Source of the DNA: Botryotinia globosa
Taxonomy: Eukaryota; Ascomycota; Leotiomycetes; Helotiales; Sclerotiniaceae
Reading direction: 5' to 3'
DNA: 64,000 bases
NCBI GenBank assembly: GCA_014898425.1
Contig: RCSZ01000016.1
Coordinates: 1,426,001-1,490,000, forward strand
Under the pieces are notes generated by a model that was not told the DNA's origin, made no database searches, and saw only the letters and a list, made by a program, of their open reading frames with translations. Within the stretch, counting starts at the first letter, position 1. Each line of letters begins with the position of its first letter. Position numbers and translations under genes: made by a program. This document shows, one piece after another, positions 21,007 through 33,267 of this stretch.

Positions 21007-24000
21007 TCATTGCATGTCCATATTAGGTTTTAACGCCATTCCCTCACAGATAGTGCTCTCCAACTGTTCATTCCAATTTCCTCTCGAGCCTTCCAAGACC
21101 TCTGGCCACCGTTTTCGGATATTCTCTTCGGTTGCAGGATGAATGCCAATCTTCATATCGGCGTGTCTCTTGATCAGGAGTTTTACCTTCCCCTCGTCAT
21201 CCCACCAGACTCTCTTTAACCCCCCCTTGTCATACCACCAGTATCTCTTCACAATCCCTCGTGCTGTAACAGGCCTTCGTTGTGTAAACGGCAGATTGAA
21301 ATCTGTATTGAGCAATTGCTCTATGATTGGCTCTTGACCCCAATAAGCTACCCACCAGAATAGGTGCATGCTAGAAAATTGCAGGTAATTGATGTCAACT
21401 TTCCCTGTAGCCAATAATAGCATTGCTATGGATTCATAGCCATTTGTTAAAGCCCATTCAATTGGCGCTATACCATGCATATCATCAAAATTTACATCAA
21501 CTGAGTTGGTATCGAGCAACAGCTTTGCAATAGATTCATAGCCGCTTTTCGCGGCATATAAAATTGGCGTTCGGTGGTTGTGATCACTGTGATTGACATT
21601 TACAGCACCTGTATTTAGTAGTAGCTTCACTGCTGATTCTTGTCCGTTTATAACAGCAATTAGTAGTGGCGTTCTGTCAAACATATCGATTGTTTCGATA
21701 TTGACTTTGCCTGTGTCAAGCAATAGCTTTACCACATTCTCGTTCCCCCTCTCAGCCGCCCGAGAAAGTGGCGTCTCACCCACGTCATCTTTGATATTGA
21801 CATCGACTTTGCCTGTTTCAAGCAATAGCTTCACCACATTCTCGTTCCCCCTCTCAGCCGCCCGAGAGAGTGGCGTCCTGTCCTTGTAATCTTTGAAATT
21901 GACATCAACTTTGCCTGTATCAAGCAAGAGTTTCACTACTTTCTCATGCCCGTTTTCCGCCGCATAAAAAAGTGGCGTTCGACCCTGTTTCAATTTCTCC
22001 CCTAACAAGTCTTTTGAATCGACTTCGAGTTTGCCCGAAAAAAGCAACAGTCGTGTGACAGTTTCAAGTCCAAAGAACGCTGTTATATGCATTCCAGTCA
22101 ACCCTCTATTCGAGAACCGGCAGTATTCAAGGTACGAGGAGTCGACACTTGAGCGATGGCCGACATGTGATTCCGGTAGATGATCAGAATTCATTAACTG
22201 CCATGATGCGTCAACATTTGATTGGTTTTCGAGAAATCTTAGAAGCGCCTGGTCTAATGTATTTTCTGGAATTGAAGCCTTGCCAGCGTGAAGTCCCCAA
22301 AATCGTGCGGCGTACGTCGACAATTTCTTAGACTGTACCCGCTTCACAAAGTCTCTGTACGTTGTACCGGTATTGAAAGTTTCGAATGATAGATATGTAA
22401 CGCAAATTGTAGTAATAAAGGTTTCAGCATTAGGAAACCAATTGTCTCGTGTCCGCTCGAAGTATTCTTGTGTGGTATAATGGACCAAGCGAATTATTTT
22501 GCTTTCTTCATCAACAGTCACCAGTCCAGCACATACAGAAATCATTGTGCTGATTTCAGTAAAGTTTTCTTGGTCAAGCTCTGTCTCGTCGATCTCTACT
22601 GCAATAGCTTCTTGAACTTCTGCTGTTGTGAGAGGCCTTTTTGCAAAAGTAATCCACGAAAGAACTTGTTTTGCAAGATCACTCTCATCATCTAGCTGTC
22701 CTTCAATTCTTTCCATAGCATCTTTGTATGCATCTCTATATGCATCGAATCCAGTTGGGAGACTATTCAAAGCTTTCCGCATTACCTTTGGAGACTTTTT
22801 TCCTCTTAACGAATCAAGATTAAGTCGAGCAAGCAGAAACCTTGAAAGCATATAGGTAAGCATTATCCCTTAGACTTAGGATGGATTACGTACATTCCAT
22901 CGACTGCCTTAACAATTCCGATTTTGATCTCATTTTGTAATTCTGTGCTTTGACGTACATATCCAGGTAACTGCAAAATGCGACCATCTAAGTATCTCTC
23001 CACATCTTTATCGCTGGCTCGAATTTCCAACTGCATAGAGCCATCAAACTTTTTTTCGATGTCCGGAATATGTCTTGAGGTAGCAAAAAGACTTAGTTGG
23101 CATGTTTCGTGGAGGTGGAAAACTTCTGATAGAAACTTCATTCGGCAACCATCGGCCATTTGACACTCGTCGAGAGCATCGACAACAATAAAAACCTTGG
23201 AATATGAATTGATTATAGACTTGAGGGTGCTCGAAACTTCTTCAGTTGATGGGCGTGTCTGCCTGCGTGAGTGTAGGTCAAACATATCTTTCACTGCGCC
23301 TGGCATTAAAGGCTGGTATCCAGAGAGTTGCTTGAGAAGGCTCAATAGCAAGTCATCAATCTTTTGGTCATGTTGGCGTCGGAAGTTGCAGTAGAAGTGC
23401 GCAATTCCGATATCTTTGTCGTTTCGGAAGCGGTTCATGAGTTCTTCAACAACAATTGATGTGAGTATCGTTTTGCCTGCACCAGGAATACCTGGACAGA
23501 ACAATTTCTGCTTATCAGAATTTACCCATTCTATGAACACTGACGAATCTAGAAGCCATTGTCCTGTATCTACTTGCCGTTGCGTGATGTAATCATGCTG
23601 TTGAGATGCATGGTTGATTGGGGTAAGCCAATTCAAAATCGCTAAAGATTTCTTGTTGAGTTCCCGATCATCTTGTCGTTCATGAAACTGGTCTGCGCTG
23701 TTTTTTATGTCATGTAGTGTTTCACTAGATTGTATTAGTCGGAGATTCAAATCAGAAAGAAGTAGTTACTTGGTATGCTTCACCCGAAGTGCATTCAAAA
23801 AAGTAACATTTGCTGTAACCCGACTTCGAAGCTCTTGGATGTCATCAGGCTCCCACTGAAATCGTTTCCAAATTCTTTTTGCCTTACATCCTCTAGGGTC
23901 AGATTTAAATTCGCCATACGTGCTCAACGTTTGTTGCAACTTCTCAAGAACATCTCGACAACCGAAAATTATTTCTTTGAGTTCACTCTTCTGCTCGGCG

Positions 24001-24225
24001 TTGAGGTCTGGCAATGATAGCTCATCTTCGATATCCTGAAGTACAATGGAGAGACTTCGCACCCTGCAGATTTCAATAAGCTTTTGTGATTCAAATCGTA
24101 AACAGATCCACCTACTCGAGCGAAATATCCTTAAATTGACTTGGAGCATCGACGAAATCTTTTCGTGTTTTCTTAGCAAGCTCGATCACCGCGAGGATGT
24201 CGCCTATACCAATACCAAAGCTCAT
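21007..24225 (-). CDS. NLR-like STAND protein: fungal N-terminal domain, NACHT, ankyrin repeats
   Basis: Four exons: 24225-24116, 24063-23770, 23724-22894 and 22840-21007; introns are 52, 45 and 53 bp. Product 1022 residues. The N terminus ([19 protein letters not shown]...) matches the common fungal STAND/NLR N-terminal domain. The NACHT domain has Walker A GIPGAGKT at about 213-220 and Walker [12 protein letters not shown] at about 311-321. It is followed by the usual [14 protein letters not shown] segment (about 410-423) and the [10 protein letters not shown] region. Ankyrin repeats occupy about 655-905, with TPL..AAE.G...VVKLLL signatures. In fungi such proteins are thought to act in non-self recognition (heterokaryon incompatibility) by oligomerising on ligand binding. 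The effector output of this N-terminal domain is not known to me. The frame is intact in the model used. Two neighbouring ankyrin units are almost identical in DNA sequence. Confidence 0.88.
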
Positions 24226-25680
24226 GTCGATATTTATTGATGAACTATCACATAGAGGGAATAACAAAGTGATAAGGAGAAATCTCGAATATGAAAAGAT
24301 CAATAGAACAGAGCTGAGGCGAACTTCGTGGATAAACTGAGTCTGACTTGCATAACTAAGCCACAGTAAAGTGTACACAAGATGTTCGATTGGTCACTGA
24401 TTAGACACAGATTCAAGAAAAGGTCGTAAAATTAGATGCCAATGACACTCTGCAACCGAGATAATCTCACGCCTTCCTTCAAGCAGGACCTGTCAATGAT
24501 ACAACGGGCTCATCTAGAAATGCGAGAAGAGAAACTTTCAGAATTGCTAGATGGCTTTTGGAATACTCGTGATTTTTATTTCATGTCCAATAAATTGCAC
24601 CCACACCATCAACTAACTCGAGAACTTGTGTGAGAGAGTGAGACTCGTGAGCGCCAAGAGTTAGGGAAAGCGCGCAACAGACGGTAGCTAACTGAGTAGT
24701 TTTGTCTGATCCAATTACATTTTACAATTCATGGGACCTGAATATATTGTACGCTTTACAGAGAAATTCTAGCGCTATCATCTGATTCGATACTCCAGAA
24801 TTTTGCTCTAGATTCTCCTCTCATTCTGTCCATGCCTTGTATCTCTACTTTTGAATTCACAAGCGTCGTTGAAGTAGCGAGAGTAGCTGTGTAGGAGGTA
24901 GCCTCTATTACATCAGCTAAATGAAGGCAGGAGTTGACTACCACTTGAGAGAATTTCAATAATTCAGATATCTTTTTGATATAATATTGGACAATGAAAA
25001 CTTTAATTATCAATATAGAATAGACTCAAATTTCGTTTGAATTTCTTAGATTTCAATATGGATCGTGACTTGAATTAAAAGTTCAATGAGCGAGTGATAC
25101 TTAAGACAAGCTCAAAATGGTCAAATTCCGCCTGGTTTTAATTCGTACGAATAGCTCAGAGTCGCGACTTTGAGGCTGTTCGGTCATCGAAACACGAGAC
25201 CCAGCGAAAGGGGAAAGACTTGTTAGACTTGGCAATGGTAACAGCTAAAGTACAAATACTTATACTCGGGAACGTGTCAAGCAAAGACTTCTATACTGGG
25301 CTACATAATATTCTTCACCTTGAACCGTCTGGACTTTTAAAGGCGTAGAACGTTTTTCAAGCCCATAATAATGTTGCTAGTTAATCTTAATGATGCTCAT
25401 ATTTCTGTGTTGTGTAGCCCGCGTTTTTGACCTATCACCTAGTATCGAATGATACGTAGTTCGATACGCTTCCAAAACTCCGTTTCCGTGTTAAGTATTC
25501 TGTATATGTAGTTCAATCCTAGGTAGTCTCATGTTACAAGCCATGAGATTTTGAGAGTGGCCATAGGAAGTAAAGCGTCTCCCCTAAGTGACCTGTAATT
25601 CGTTACATGGGCCAGTATATATAGCCCGGCGTTTTCCAAATCATTGAATATAGAATTCAAGACCTCATCCACAGACGGTC
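24226..25680. other. Intergenic, about 1.45 kb
   Basis: This is the upstream region of the NACHT-ankyrin gene. Only short open frames without motifs (for example 24756-25013 minus). No repeat or RNA gene recognised. Confidence 0.4.
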
Positions 25681-26275
25681 TTACAATCCTAGCATTCTCC
25701 TACATCCGTCGCGAACCTTCTGTTCATATTCCGCCCTGTTTTCTCTCCATTGCTTGGCAGCTTCCACGTTTGCCGGACTCTCATCATTTGGTTCCGCTAG
25801 CATACTCATCACACTTATTAAGATTTTCTCGACACTTTGTATGGGTGACCATCGCTCCGATGCATGTTCATAGTGGTTCGGGTCGTCTCCAGCCGGGTGG
25901 AGAATAGATATACAGACAAGACCGCTGGGGTAGACTAATAATAGCGCGGATTAGCATTGCACTCTCCAAGCTACGATATGTCAGACATCGTTGATGTCGG
26001 AGTAAAGAAAAAAGAAAGGATAACATACCATTGGGGTGCCAAACTTCCCCAAGAAACCTCATACTCGGCGGAGAAAGTGGATAGTCTTTGGGAAACTGCA
26101 ACTCGGCAGCGAACACTCCCCCTTCGAATGGTGTACCCTCTGGTCCTTCTATTAAAGCCTCCCAGCAAAGTAAGTCATCTTCTGTCACCGGACCTGCGGT
26201 GATACCGTCTGGTGGATTATTTGTAAGGGCACGATATTCCTGAAGAAGACGACGCTGCGCAGTAGCTGAAGCCAT
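25681..26275 (-). CDS. UBC7: Ubiquitin-conjugating enzyme E2, UBC7/UBE2G2 type
   Basis: Two exons: 26275-26029 and 25934-25681, with a 94-bp intron (GTATGT...TTATTAG). The product is 166 residues, the normal length for UBC7. Exon 1 carries the class-specific N terminus ([19 protein letters not shown]), [11 protein letters not shown] and the WHPN motif. Exon 2 begins [20 protein letters not shown], with the catalytic cysteine at about 90. It includes the acidic-loop insertion of class G E2s that precedes ERWSP, then [14 protein letters not shown]7 works with membrane E3 ligases (Hrd1, Doa10 in yeast) in ER-associated degradation, on the cytosolic face of the ER. All key residues are present. 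It is divergent from the NMT1-like gene, with 341 bp between start codons. Confidence 0.95.
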
Positions 26276-26616
26276 ATTGTTTAGGTTGTTGTGTTAAATC
26301 GTGGGCAAGAGATAAGGTACAGTTGGAGTTCGAAGATGGTTGGGCATCCCGTCCCGGAGACAATGGAAGGCTGTGGCGGTCTGGAGGTGTGGCTGAGAAA
26401 TCACGCTAAAATTGAGACCTGAAACTTCTAGTGTCTCAATGATCACTACCTATAACATACCTACCCCGCCATGCCGGTAAATACCCGTTCAAAATCCATC
26501 TTGAGCTCATTTACTATTCTCTATCACTTCACTATATAGCTACGTATCAATCGAGGCTCCATCAAAAAATACTCCTTATACTTCAATAAACTTGCGACTG
26601 AAATTAGCTCCCAATC
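26276..26616. promoter_or_regulatory. Divergent promoter region, UBC7 / NMT1-like gene
   Basis: 341 bp between two oppositely oriented start codons, so both promoters must lie here. No specific motif can be assigned with confidence. Confidence 0.5.
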
Positions 26617-27580
26617 ATGTCCGCCACTCAAACCCCCCTTAAGATTGGATACGTCCCTGAGCACTTCTCTACCCCTCTTCACTTTGCGCAAAAGCATTTC
26701 GGTCTTGAAGCTGAATTGATCCCATTCCCATCTGGCACTGGGCATATGATTACATCTATACGGTCAGGAGAAATCGATGTGGGCATTGGTCTCACTGAAG
26801 GTTGGGTAGCTGGATTGGGGAAATCTGATGTCGAAGGAGATGGAGGATATAGAATTGTCGGGACTTATGTTGAAACACCATTGTGTAGGTCTTTTCTTTC
26901 CTCAGGCGCTTATGTTATAAGCATGATACAGGTACATTGATTGAATTAAAATAGGCTGGGCAATCTCAACCGGCGCAAACAGACCATTGAATAGCATCGC
27001 ACATCTGAAGAATGGCAAAATTGGAGTCTCAAGAATCGGGAGTGGGAGCTATGTGATGGGGTTCGTTCTTGCAGATGAGCAAGGCTGGCTCAACGAGAAT
27101 CAATCGCCAGAGGGACCATTCGAGGTGGTTCCTTTACAAACTTTCGAGAAATTACGCAATGGTGTAAACGATAGTACAGTGGATTTCTTCATGTGGGAAC
27201 ATTTCACCTCCAAACGATACTACGATAATGGAGAGATCAAGCGTATCGGGGAAATATATACGCCATGGAGCAGTTGGAAAATTGTTGCCAGCACAAAAGT
27301 CCTTCAAAACACGGAAGATAAGAGGTTGGATGATTTGTTTGAGAAAATTGACAAGGGAGTTAGATATTTCGAAAACAACCAGGCCGAGGCGGTGAAGTAT
27401 ATCAGCACTTCTTTGGATTACAGCGAGGAGGATGCCAAAGAATGGTTGAAGACAGTCAGATTTGCAAGTGCTACAAAGAATGTTGATGTAGCAGTTATCC
27501 AGAAGACTGTGACTACTTTGCAGAAGGCTAAAGTGCTAGGAGATGATGGCATGTCAGCAGAACAAATGATTTCCCAATAA
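26617..27580 (+). CDS. NMT1/Ca3427-like periplasmic-binding-fold protein
   Basis: Two exons: 26617-26884 and 26955-27580 (70-bp intron, GTAGGT...AAAATAG). Product 297 residues. LKIGYVPEHFSTPLHFAQ at the start, then GEIDVGIGLTEGWVAGL, ISTGANRP, KIGVSRIGSGSYVMGF, DFFMWEHFTSK and a C-terminal helical part. The layout matches a type 2 periplasmic-binding-protein fold related to THI5/NMT1 and to the Candida Ca3427-like family. These fungal proteins are single-domain and cytosolic. Their ligand is not established, and a thiamin-precursor role is not supported by any motif I can see here. No signal peptide is apparent. Splicing keeps a continuous frame (ETPLC/WAISTG). The family is fairly sure, the function unknown. 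Confidence 0.8.
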
Positions 27581-30500
27581 GCTTGAGCGCATGTTCTTTG
27601 AGGATTGGTTTCTAGTATAGAAATGAGGTCATGGCAATCACTACTATCCATCACCAAAATCACATTGCTATAAAGTTATTGGAATACAACTATCCAATGA
27701 ACTTGCGTCCCTTACGAGCGGCTATACTGTCACTTACCATCTCTTATCTCTACCGATTGCGCCACCTGGGAAAATGGTGAGCAGAATATGCTACGCAAGA
27801 CTCAAGAATATCTGTTTTCCTTGTTTAAGCTCGACCGAGCATTCACCATATTCAAGAGGTGAGTTGCCACAACACGGGTTCGAGTATGAGATCAGCTTCG
27901 CTAAGACCGCGGCTCTTTGTGTATCATGAATCATTCGATGACCCTGGACTTGCGAATAAACACTTTATTAGTCAAAATCTATTAGCAACTCTATTCTGAC
28001 GGAAAAAGGCCTGTCGGTCCATGGAGAGTATGGAAAACCATGCATATCATCGAAGCATCTTCACTTGTGTCTAAGTACCATTCCTTTTCGGGTCCTCGTC
28101 ACTATTCCTCGTATCCATGCCACTCTGTATGCCTCACAGCCGAGAATGTTATAGAGGCGGAATGTCGTTGACGGGAAACCTTTATTCCTTGACGCGAGTG
28201 CTAAGGACGTCATTTGTATCTGGATTTGGTTGACAGGCGACTTGAGAATGCCGAAGTGACTATGTAATTCACATCAAGATTCGGTACAAGATGCGAATAC
28301 ACGGCTCGGTTGTGAGAGTAACAGCCGAGGATCACAGGACTGCGCTGTAGTTTCTGACCTCCTTTGTGACTATGAAATAGTTTCCAGAATTCCATCAAGC
28401 ATTATTATTTTGTATCTCTTCAAGCATTATAGCTACTTTGAGGTCGATATACTGCACGTATTTGCAAAGCCTATGAAAGTCAAATTGAAGCTTCAGGAGA
28501 TGCACATAATGATGAAGTACTCTGTATATCCGAAAAGCAGAGATTCAGCATGGATTGAACGTTCGCTCAAACGCTTCATAAGGCCATAAATTGTCTGAAG
28601 AGCAGATCAACGGTTGTCGCAATGATTTGCGCGAAAGAAGCTAAAATTTTTAGAGATTCAGAGGATAGAAATAAGACATGTTAAAGGACACGGGAGCTAA
28701 AATGTCATAGATTACGAAACAAATGCACGCTATGCGGGATTATGTGAATGTATTCGGGCCGTAATATCGAAAATCGTTTCTATCCAGCGGTGTATAGTGC
28801 TCGGATATGACGTGGCTATTCGGGGCGGAGTAGACAAATGCTCGGATGGCTCATAGTAGAGCGGAGCGGCCTCGAGGCGGCGTCGGAGCTTCTCGTTTGG
28901 GGAAGTCTGGTGTGGTTTCATGGGTGTGGGGTCGCGGGGCAGGTGGGGGTGTGGGTGTGGGTCACATTCTAGATTTTTGTCTACAATGTACAGCGGAATC
29001 TAGAGGTATCACCTGATTGCTCATTCGCGATGTGGTGGAAGTGTTGAGAAGATATAGGAGGGAGAGAGGACTTCGGTTAATTAGTTAGAATTTAAGGAGA
29101 GTCTAACATTGTTAGATTGGTAGATCTGGGGATCTTTAAGAAAGATGCCTGCAAACTAGAGCGATGGAAATGGTAAGGTCGAAAGGGCATAACCATCAAC
29201 AAAGATAATGAGCATGTAGCATAAACACAGTTTACTGGAAGCAAAATAACCAGTGCTTCAAGATTCCAGCGTGAGAATTCAAGTCTTCAGTTGATTCCCA
29301 AGCAGACTTTCGCAGAGACACGCTCAACAATTCGATCAGCATCAACATTGATGGGATTAGACAGACATAATCCATTGACATCGCTACACTTTATCCAGCC
29401 GTTGTGATCATCGAAACGTTTCCAGTATTTCTCAAAATTCTCTAGTATGGATTCTTTCTATTTGCTTTAACAGATGAAAAGGAGCTTTCTTTCCTGTCTT
29501 GGAGTGTTTTGCAGGCCGTAATTTCACCCTCAAGTTACTCGTTGACGAATCCTATACGGACTATTCAATCACTTACAGTGATCTTAACGAGTAGTCTGAC
29601 CACGAATGAGCACTGCTAAGCCTGTAGCTTCACATGTGAGAGGCGTGGGCAAGTCGTATTTTCGTGAGATCAGGTCAATGAAGCATATTCCCCTCCGTAA
29701 TTTTGTTATGCCAGTCCGCCTTACTAGCACTACTTTCTAGGATCAAAGTTCCGGTAGCATCTTTTCTCGTCTCATGGAATCATTTTGATGTGCATATCCT
29801 GCAGTTTATTTCAACGGAAGCTATCAACGTGGAGAAAAGCACTACGATGTGGTTCCATACGCTGTTCCTTGCACTTATCGAGTGCGGTATAGCTAGAGCT
29901 TCTATACTGATATCGGACCATCGAGCAGGTAAAACCTTGAAAAAAGATTGTAGATGGACTACGCCGCACGTTTCCAAGCTCAGCGCTGCTAGTCTCTGTA
30001 GTACTTCTTCAGAAAGTGCTATCCAACCGTTGGTACTAATGCAGGAGCAAAACTCTCGCTTGAGTTGCATGCACTAACCATACTACACTTCATCCTCTTC
30101 TTCCACTTCCTCTCATTCTACATCGCGAGTGTTATCAATTCCTTTTTGGTGTTCCCTGTTCACCCCAAATGCTTTTAAGTCTTCAGCAAGTATCAAAGAA
30201 CGTTTGACGATGCTTCGATTGATGAGAGCTATGTTTGCCGCATTACCTGGCTGCAACGACTGGATGTTACAGGCACAGCATGAGGTCCTGAACCAATCGA
30301 TAGGATGAGAAATTTTCTTCGCACCTGTCTCTTCCAGACCTAGAGACAAGATTAGAACTAAATTCAGTCGTGATACGAAGAAGTGATAATGTGCGGAGAA
30401 TTAAATGCATGATCCCAGGATGACGCTAACCTTAAAGATAGAACGTAAAAACGGCAATGTGGGGTTAGCCTCAGGGGTAAACAACTCCGAAGAAAACCCA

Positions 30501-30995
30501 TCATTTGTTCTTACTACTTAGGTATTAACAAACGTGACATCAACAACGCTCCTCCAACTACCTCTATCGGCGGAATCTCCATATTGAGGTCATCCGCAAA
30601 AGCTTTATTCGATGAAGACACCTTTCAGAATGGCGAGATGTATCAACCACTGTCTACTAGTGTACTGTGACGGACAAACGCGGCATTTACTACCCCTCCT
30701 CCCACTTTCAGCTGTGTGATAATTGGTCGACACACCCTACAATGCATATATCTCGCACAATCGCTCCACCCATGCCCTGACAATCTTCCTTGCTAAGATG
30801 GCACATGCTGGGACAACATGTCTACCATGCGACCCCACTATCCACGCATGTGAATAGCTTCCTCCATATCTACTTTCGTACCTGCCACCTTTGTTCGCTC
30901 TCAAAACGCAAGTTCATCCCATCAACTCTGCTCCTCCTCAGTACAAATCACCGCCGTCCACATTCTATCAAACAAAAACACCTCAAATCGCAATA
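27581..30995. other. Large gene-poor interval (3.4 kb)
   Basis: No convincing gene. Short open frames occur at 28730-28921 (-), 29703-30077 (+) and 30113-30349 (-). The + frame contains an internal ATG (29848) followed by a hydrophobic MWFHTLFLALIECG stretch that could be a signal peptide, but no family match or intron support. A G-rich run lies at 28922-28962. A tRNA A-box-like sequence on the minus strand near 27757-27780 lacks a matching acceptor stem. Confidence 0.4.
28922..28962 (+). other. G-rich tract, G-quadruplex potential
   Basis: At least five runs of three or more G separated by 3-5 base loops within about 40 bp (GGGTGTGGGGTCGCGGGG and onward), in a gene-free region. Confidence 0.5.
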
Positions 30996-32003
30996 ATGGC
31001 CGGCGAAGCAATGAATGATGGAAAGTTTAAGCACAACCTCACTGAGGCTCCCACCTATACATCCAAGGTGCTGCCCATGTTTTCACTGAAAGGACGAACT
31101 GCTATCGTATCTGGTGCAGGCGCGGGTATCGGACTCGCCGTCGCGCATGCGCTCGCGGAAGCTGGAGCTAATGTCGCTATTTGGTACAATAGCAACAAGA
31201 AGGCTATTCAAGAGGCGGAGAAAATTGAGAAGGAATATGGTGTTACTTGTGAGTACTCGCACTTACTGGGATCAGCCAGGTTCATGTCGCGACTCTTGCT
31301 AACCGCCATGCGAACAAATAGGCAAAGCATACCAAGTTAATGTTACCTCATACGAAGCCGTGGAACAGGCTGTCAACACCGCTGTAACTGATCTCAATGG
31401 TCGTCTTGATATCTTTATCGCGAACTCTGGGATTCCATGGATTCAAGGTCCTGCCCTTGACGGAGAACTAGATCATTACAAGAAGGTTGTAACAACAGAT
31501 TTAGATGGGACATTCTACTGTGCTCGTGCTGCAGGTCAGCATTGGCGCAGACAAAAGAAAGAGGGTACCACTATGGACGGAAAGAAATTGGAGGGATTCA
31601 AGTATGGAAGCTTTGTGGCAACCGCAAGTATGAGTGGACACATTGTCAATATTCCGCAGTTGCAAGCTGCATACAATGCTGCAAAGGCTGGTGTCATCCA
31701 TTTATGTTCGTATTCGTTCCAATTTCCTATTTACGAAATGCTAATTGAATCACAGGTAAATCTCTCGCAGTGGAATGGGTTGGATTTGCGCGCTCCAATA
31801 CCGTTTCCCCTGGTTACATTGCAACTGAGATTTCTGAATTCTGTCCACCTGAAACAAAGGCTACTTGGAAGGATAAGATTCCTATGGGTAGAGAAGGAGA
31901 GGCTCATGAGTTGAAGGGTGTATTCCTTTTCCTCGCCAGCGATGCTTCAAGCTACTGCACTGGAACTGATATCATTTGTGATGGTGGTTATTGCCTACCA
32001 TGA
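30996..32003 (+). CDS. Short-chain dehydrogenase/reductase, SOU1/mannitol-sorbose reductase-like
   Basis: Three exons: 30996-31248, 31322-31705 and 31756-32003; introns are 73 and 50 bp. Product 294 residues. The cofactor-binding motif is SGAGAGIG (in GRTAIVSGAGAGIGLAVA). DIFIANSGIP is the NNAG-equivalent strand. The catalytic Ser lies in ATASMSG, and Tyr/Lys in YNAAK. NTVSPGYIATEI and GTDIICDGGYCLP complete the classical SDR pattern. The N terminus of about 30 residues and the overall look match fungal NADP-dependent polyol/ketose reductases (sorbose or mannitol type). Exact substrate is inference. It is probably cytosolic. The start ATG follows CAATA and is preceded by a pyrimidine/A-rich leader. 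Two copies of the array box lie about 260 bp downstream. Confidence 0.88.
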
Positions 32004-33267
32004 AGAATTATATACGATGGATGATTGATGAGGTGTTTGGGATTTGGAAATATTGGGATAGACTTGACACCGTTGTTGCGGTATGAAATGGAACTTTAAG
32101 AATATAATGAAAGCCTGTTTACTAGGATTGCCTAATGGAATTCTCCTTCATCGCTTGGATGTGGAATTTGAATGATTTTGCGGCAAAAACTAATTTTAGT
32201 GATAACTTCAATCACCACATGCGAAACCCCACTCTACAATTGACACGTCTGACAGCTGTCACAGATGTGCAACAAACGACAAATCCGCCCACTAGAATCC
32301 ACTTTTGAGTATTTGACAGCTGTCGCAGACGTGCAACAAAATGTTTCTTTTGTAGTTGTTGTGTTCTAATGAGACACGTTTTGAAACATATGTTGTGATT
32401 TTCTGGAGAAGTCTCGGCTCATCCGAAATGAAGGGGCGGTACCGAGGTATGGAGGAGAGTCCGGGGAGCGAGCGTATTATTTATATAATCTATGGATCGT
32501 TGCTGAATCCTTCCAAATTTATCCTAGGGCTGTTGGGCCTGTCTTTCTATCGGGAAATATCTCGATGTGAAATCCTCATGGGGTAGCGTTATTGTGGAGG
32601 ATCCTCGCTCTCCGCAATATGGGAAGGAATTATCGCTGACTAATATGATTGCCCGCAGAGAAAATGTATTCGTCAATTTTTGTGCTATTACTAATAATTC
32701 GCAGGACATATTCGCACCTGCACCTTCTACATAAAGACAACCTCGGAACCCCAGGATCCCCGCATTATGGCAGTTCAAGGTTTCCTTCGGCTTTGTACTA
32801 CGCAATTACGGCATCAAACCTCAACGTGCGGGAAGAATCCGTGTTCTTGGGTTGTGGGTGCAGTAGTTTCATGTCCCTTTGTTAGATCGTTTGATATGTT
32901 TCTCGGTTATCGTCGGACAGACCGAGAGAAATCACGGGTGAAGCATATATTAGTGGTACCTCAGCCGGGAAGGTTCCGTACAGTGTGTAACACTTCTTAT
33001 GTCAATTTGTACTCCTCATAATGTTTCTTTCTTCATGATTACTTCATGGTTATTTCTTGCTTCCTCACAATCACTGAGCATCACTCGTACGCAGGATCAT
33101 AGTTGATGAAAGCATGAGATCAATACAGTGAATGCACTTGAATCAATTGAGCACATCTCGTGATCTATAAAGAAAGCATTGCTGAAGCTGCATGTGAGGA
33201 GCACTCAAGTTACGATTACAACAACTCCGAGAGTCATTATTCTGTATATCAAAACACATTCGCGGCT
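32004..33267. other. Intergenic with two array-type boxes
   Basis: About 1.26 kb between the SDR and the P450. Besides the two boxes at 32250-32341 I see no gene; several short open frames lack motifs. Confidence 0.45.
32250..32341 (+). repeat. Two dispersed copies of the GCAACAAA box with palindrome
   Basis: TGACAGCTGTCACAGATGTGCAACAAA (GC of the core at 32269) and a second copy, TGACAGCTGTCGCAGACGTGCAACAAA (core at 32333), 64 bp apart and in the same orientation. Each combines the 10-bp palindrome GACAGCTGTC with the AGAYGTGCAACAAA box found in the 6.9-13 kb array. Confidence 0.75.

Noticed and set aside
25836..25866. 5S rRNA-like GGGTGACCATCGCTCCGAT
   Set aside because: It is the reverse strand of the UBC7 ERWSP coding region; no other 5S blocks are present.
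27757..27780. Minus-strand sequence resembling the 5' half of a tRNA (A-box TGGCGCAATCGG...TAGAG)
   Set aside because: No matching acceptor stem and only a partial B-box-like GTTCATTGG downstream; no cloverleaf can be drawn. At most a tRNA fragment.
29848..30077. Possible small secreted protein (MWFHTLFLALIECG...)
   Set aside because: A hydrophobic start alone is weak evidence; no family, no cysteine pattern and no intron support.
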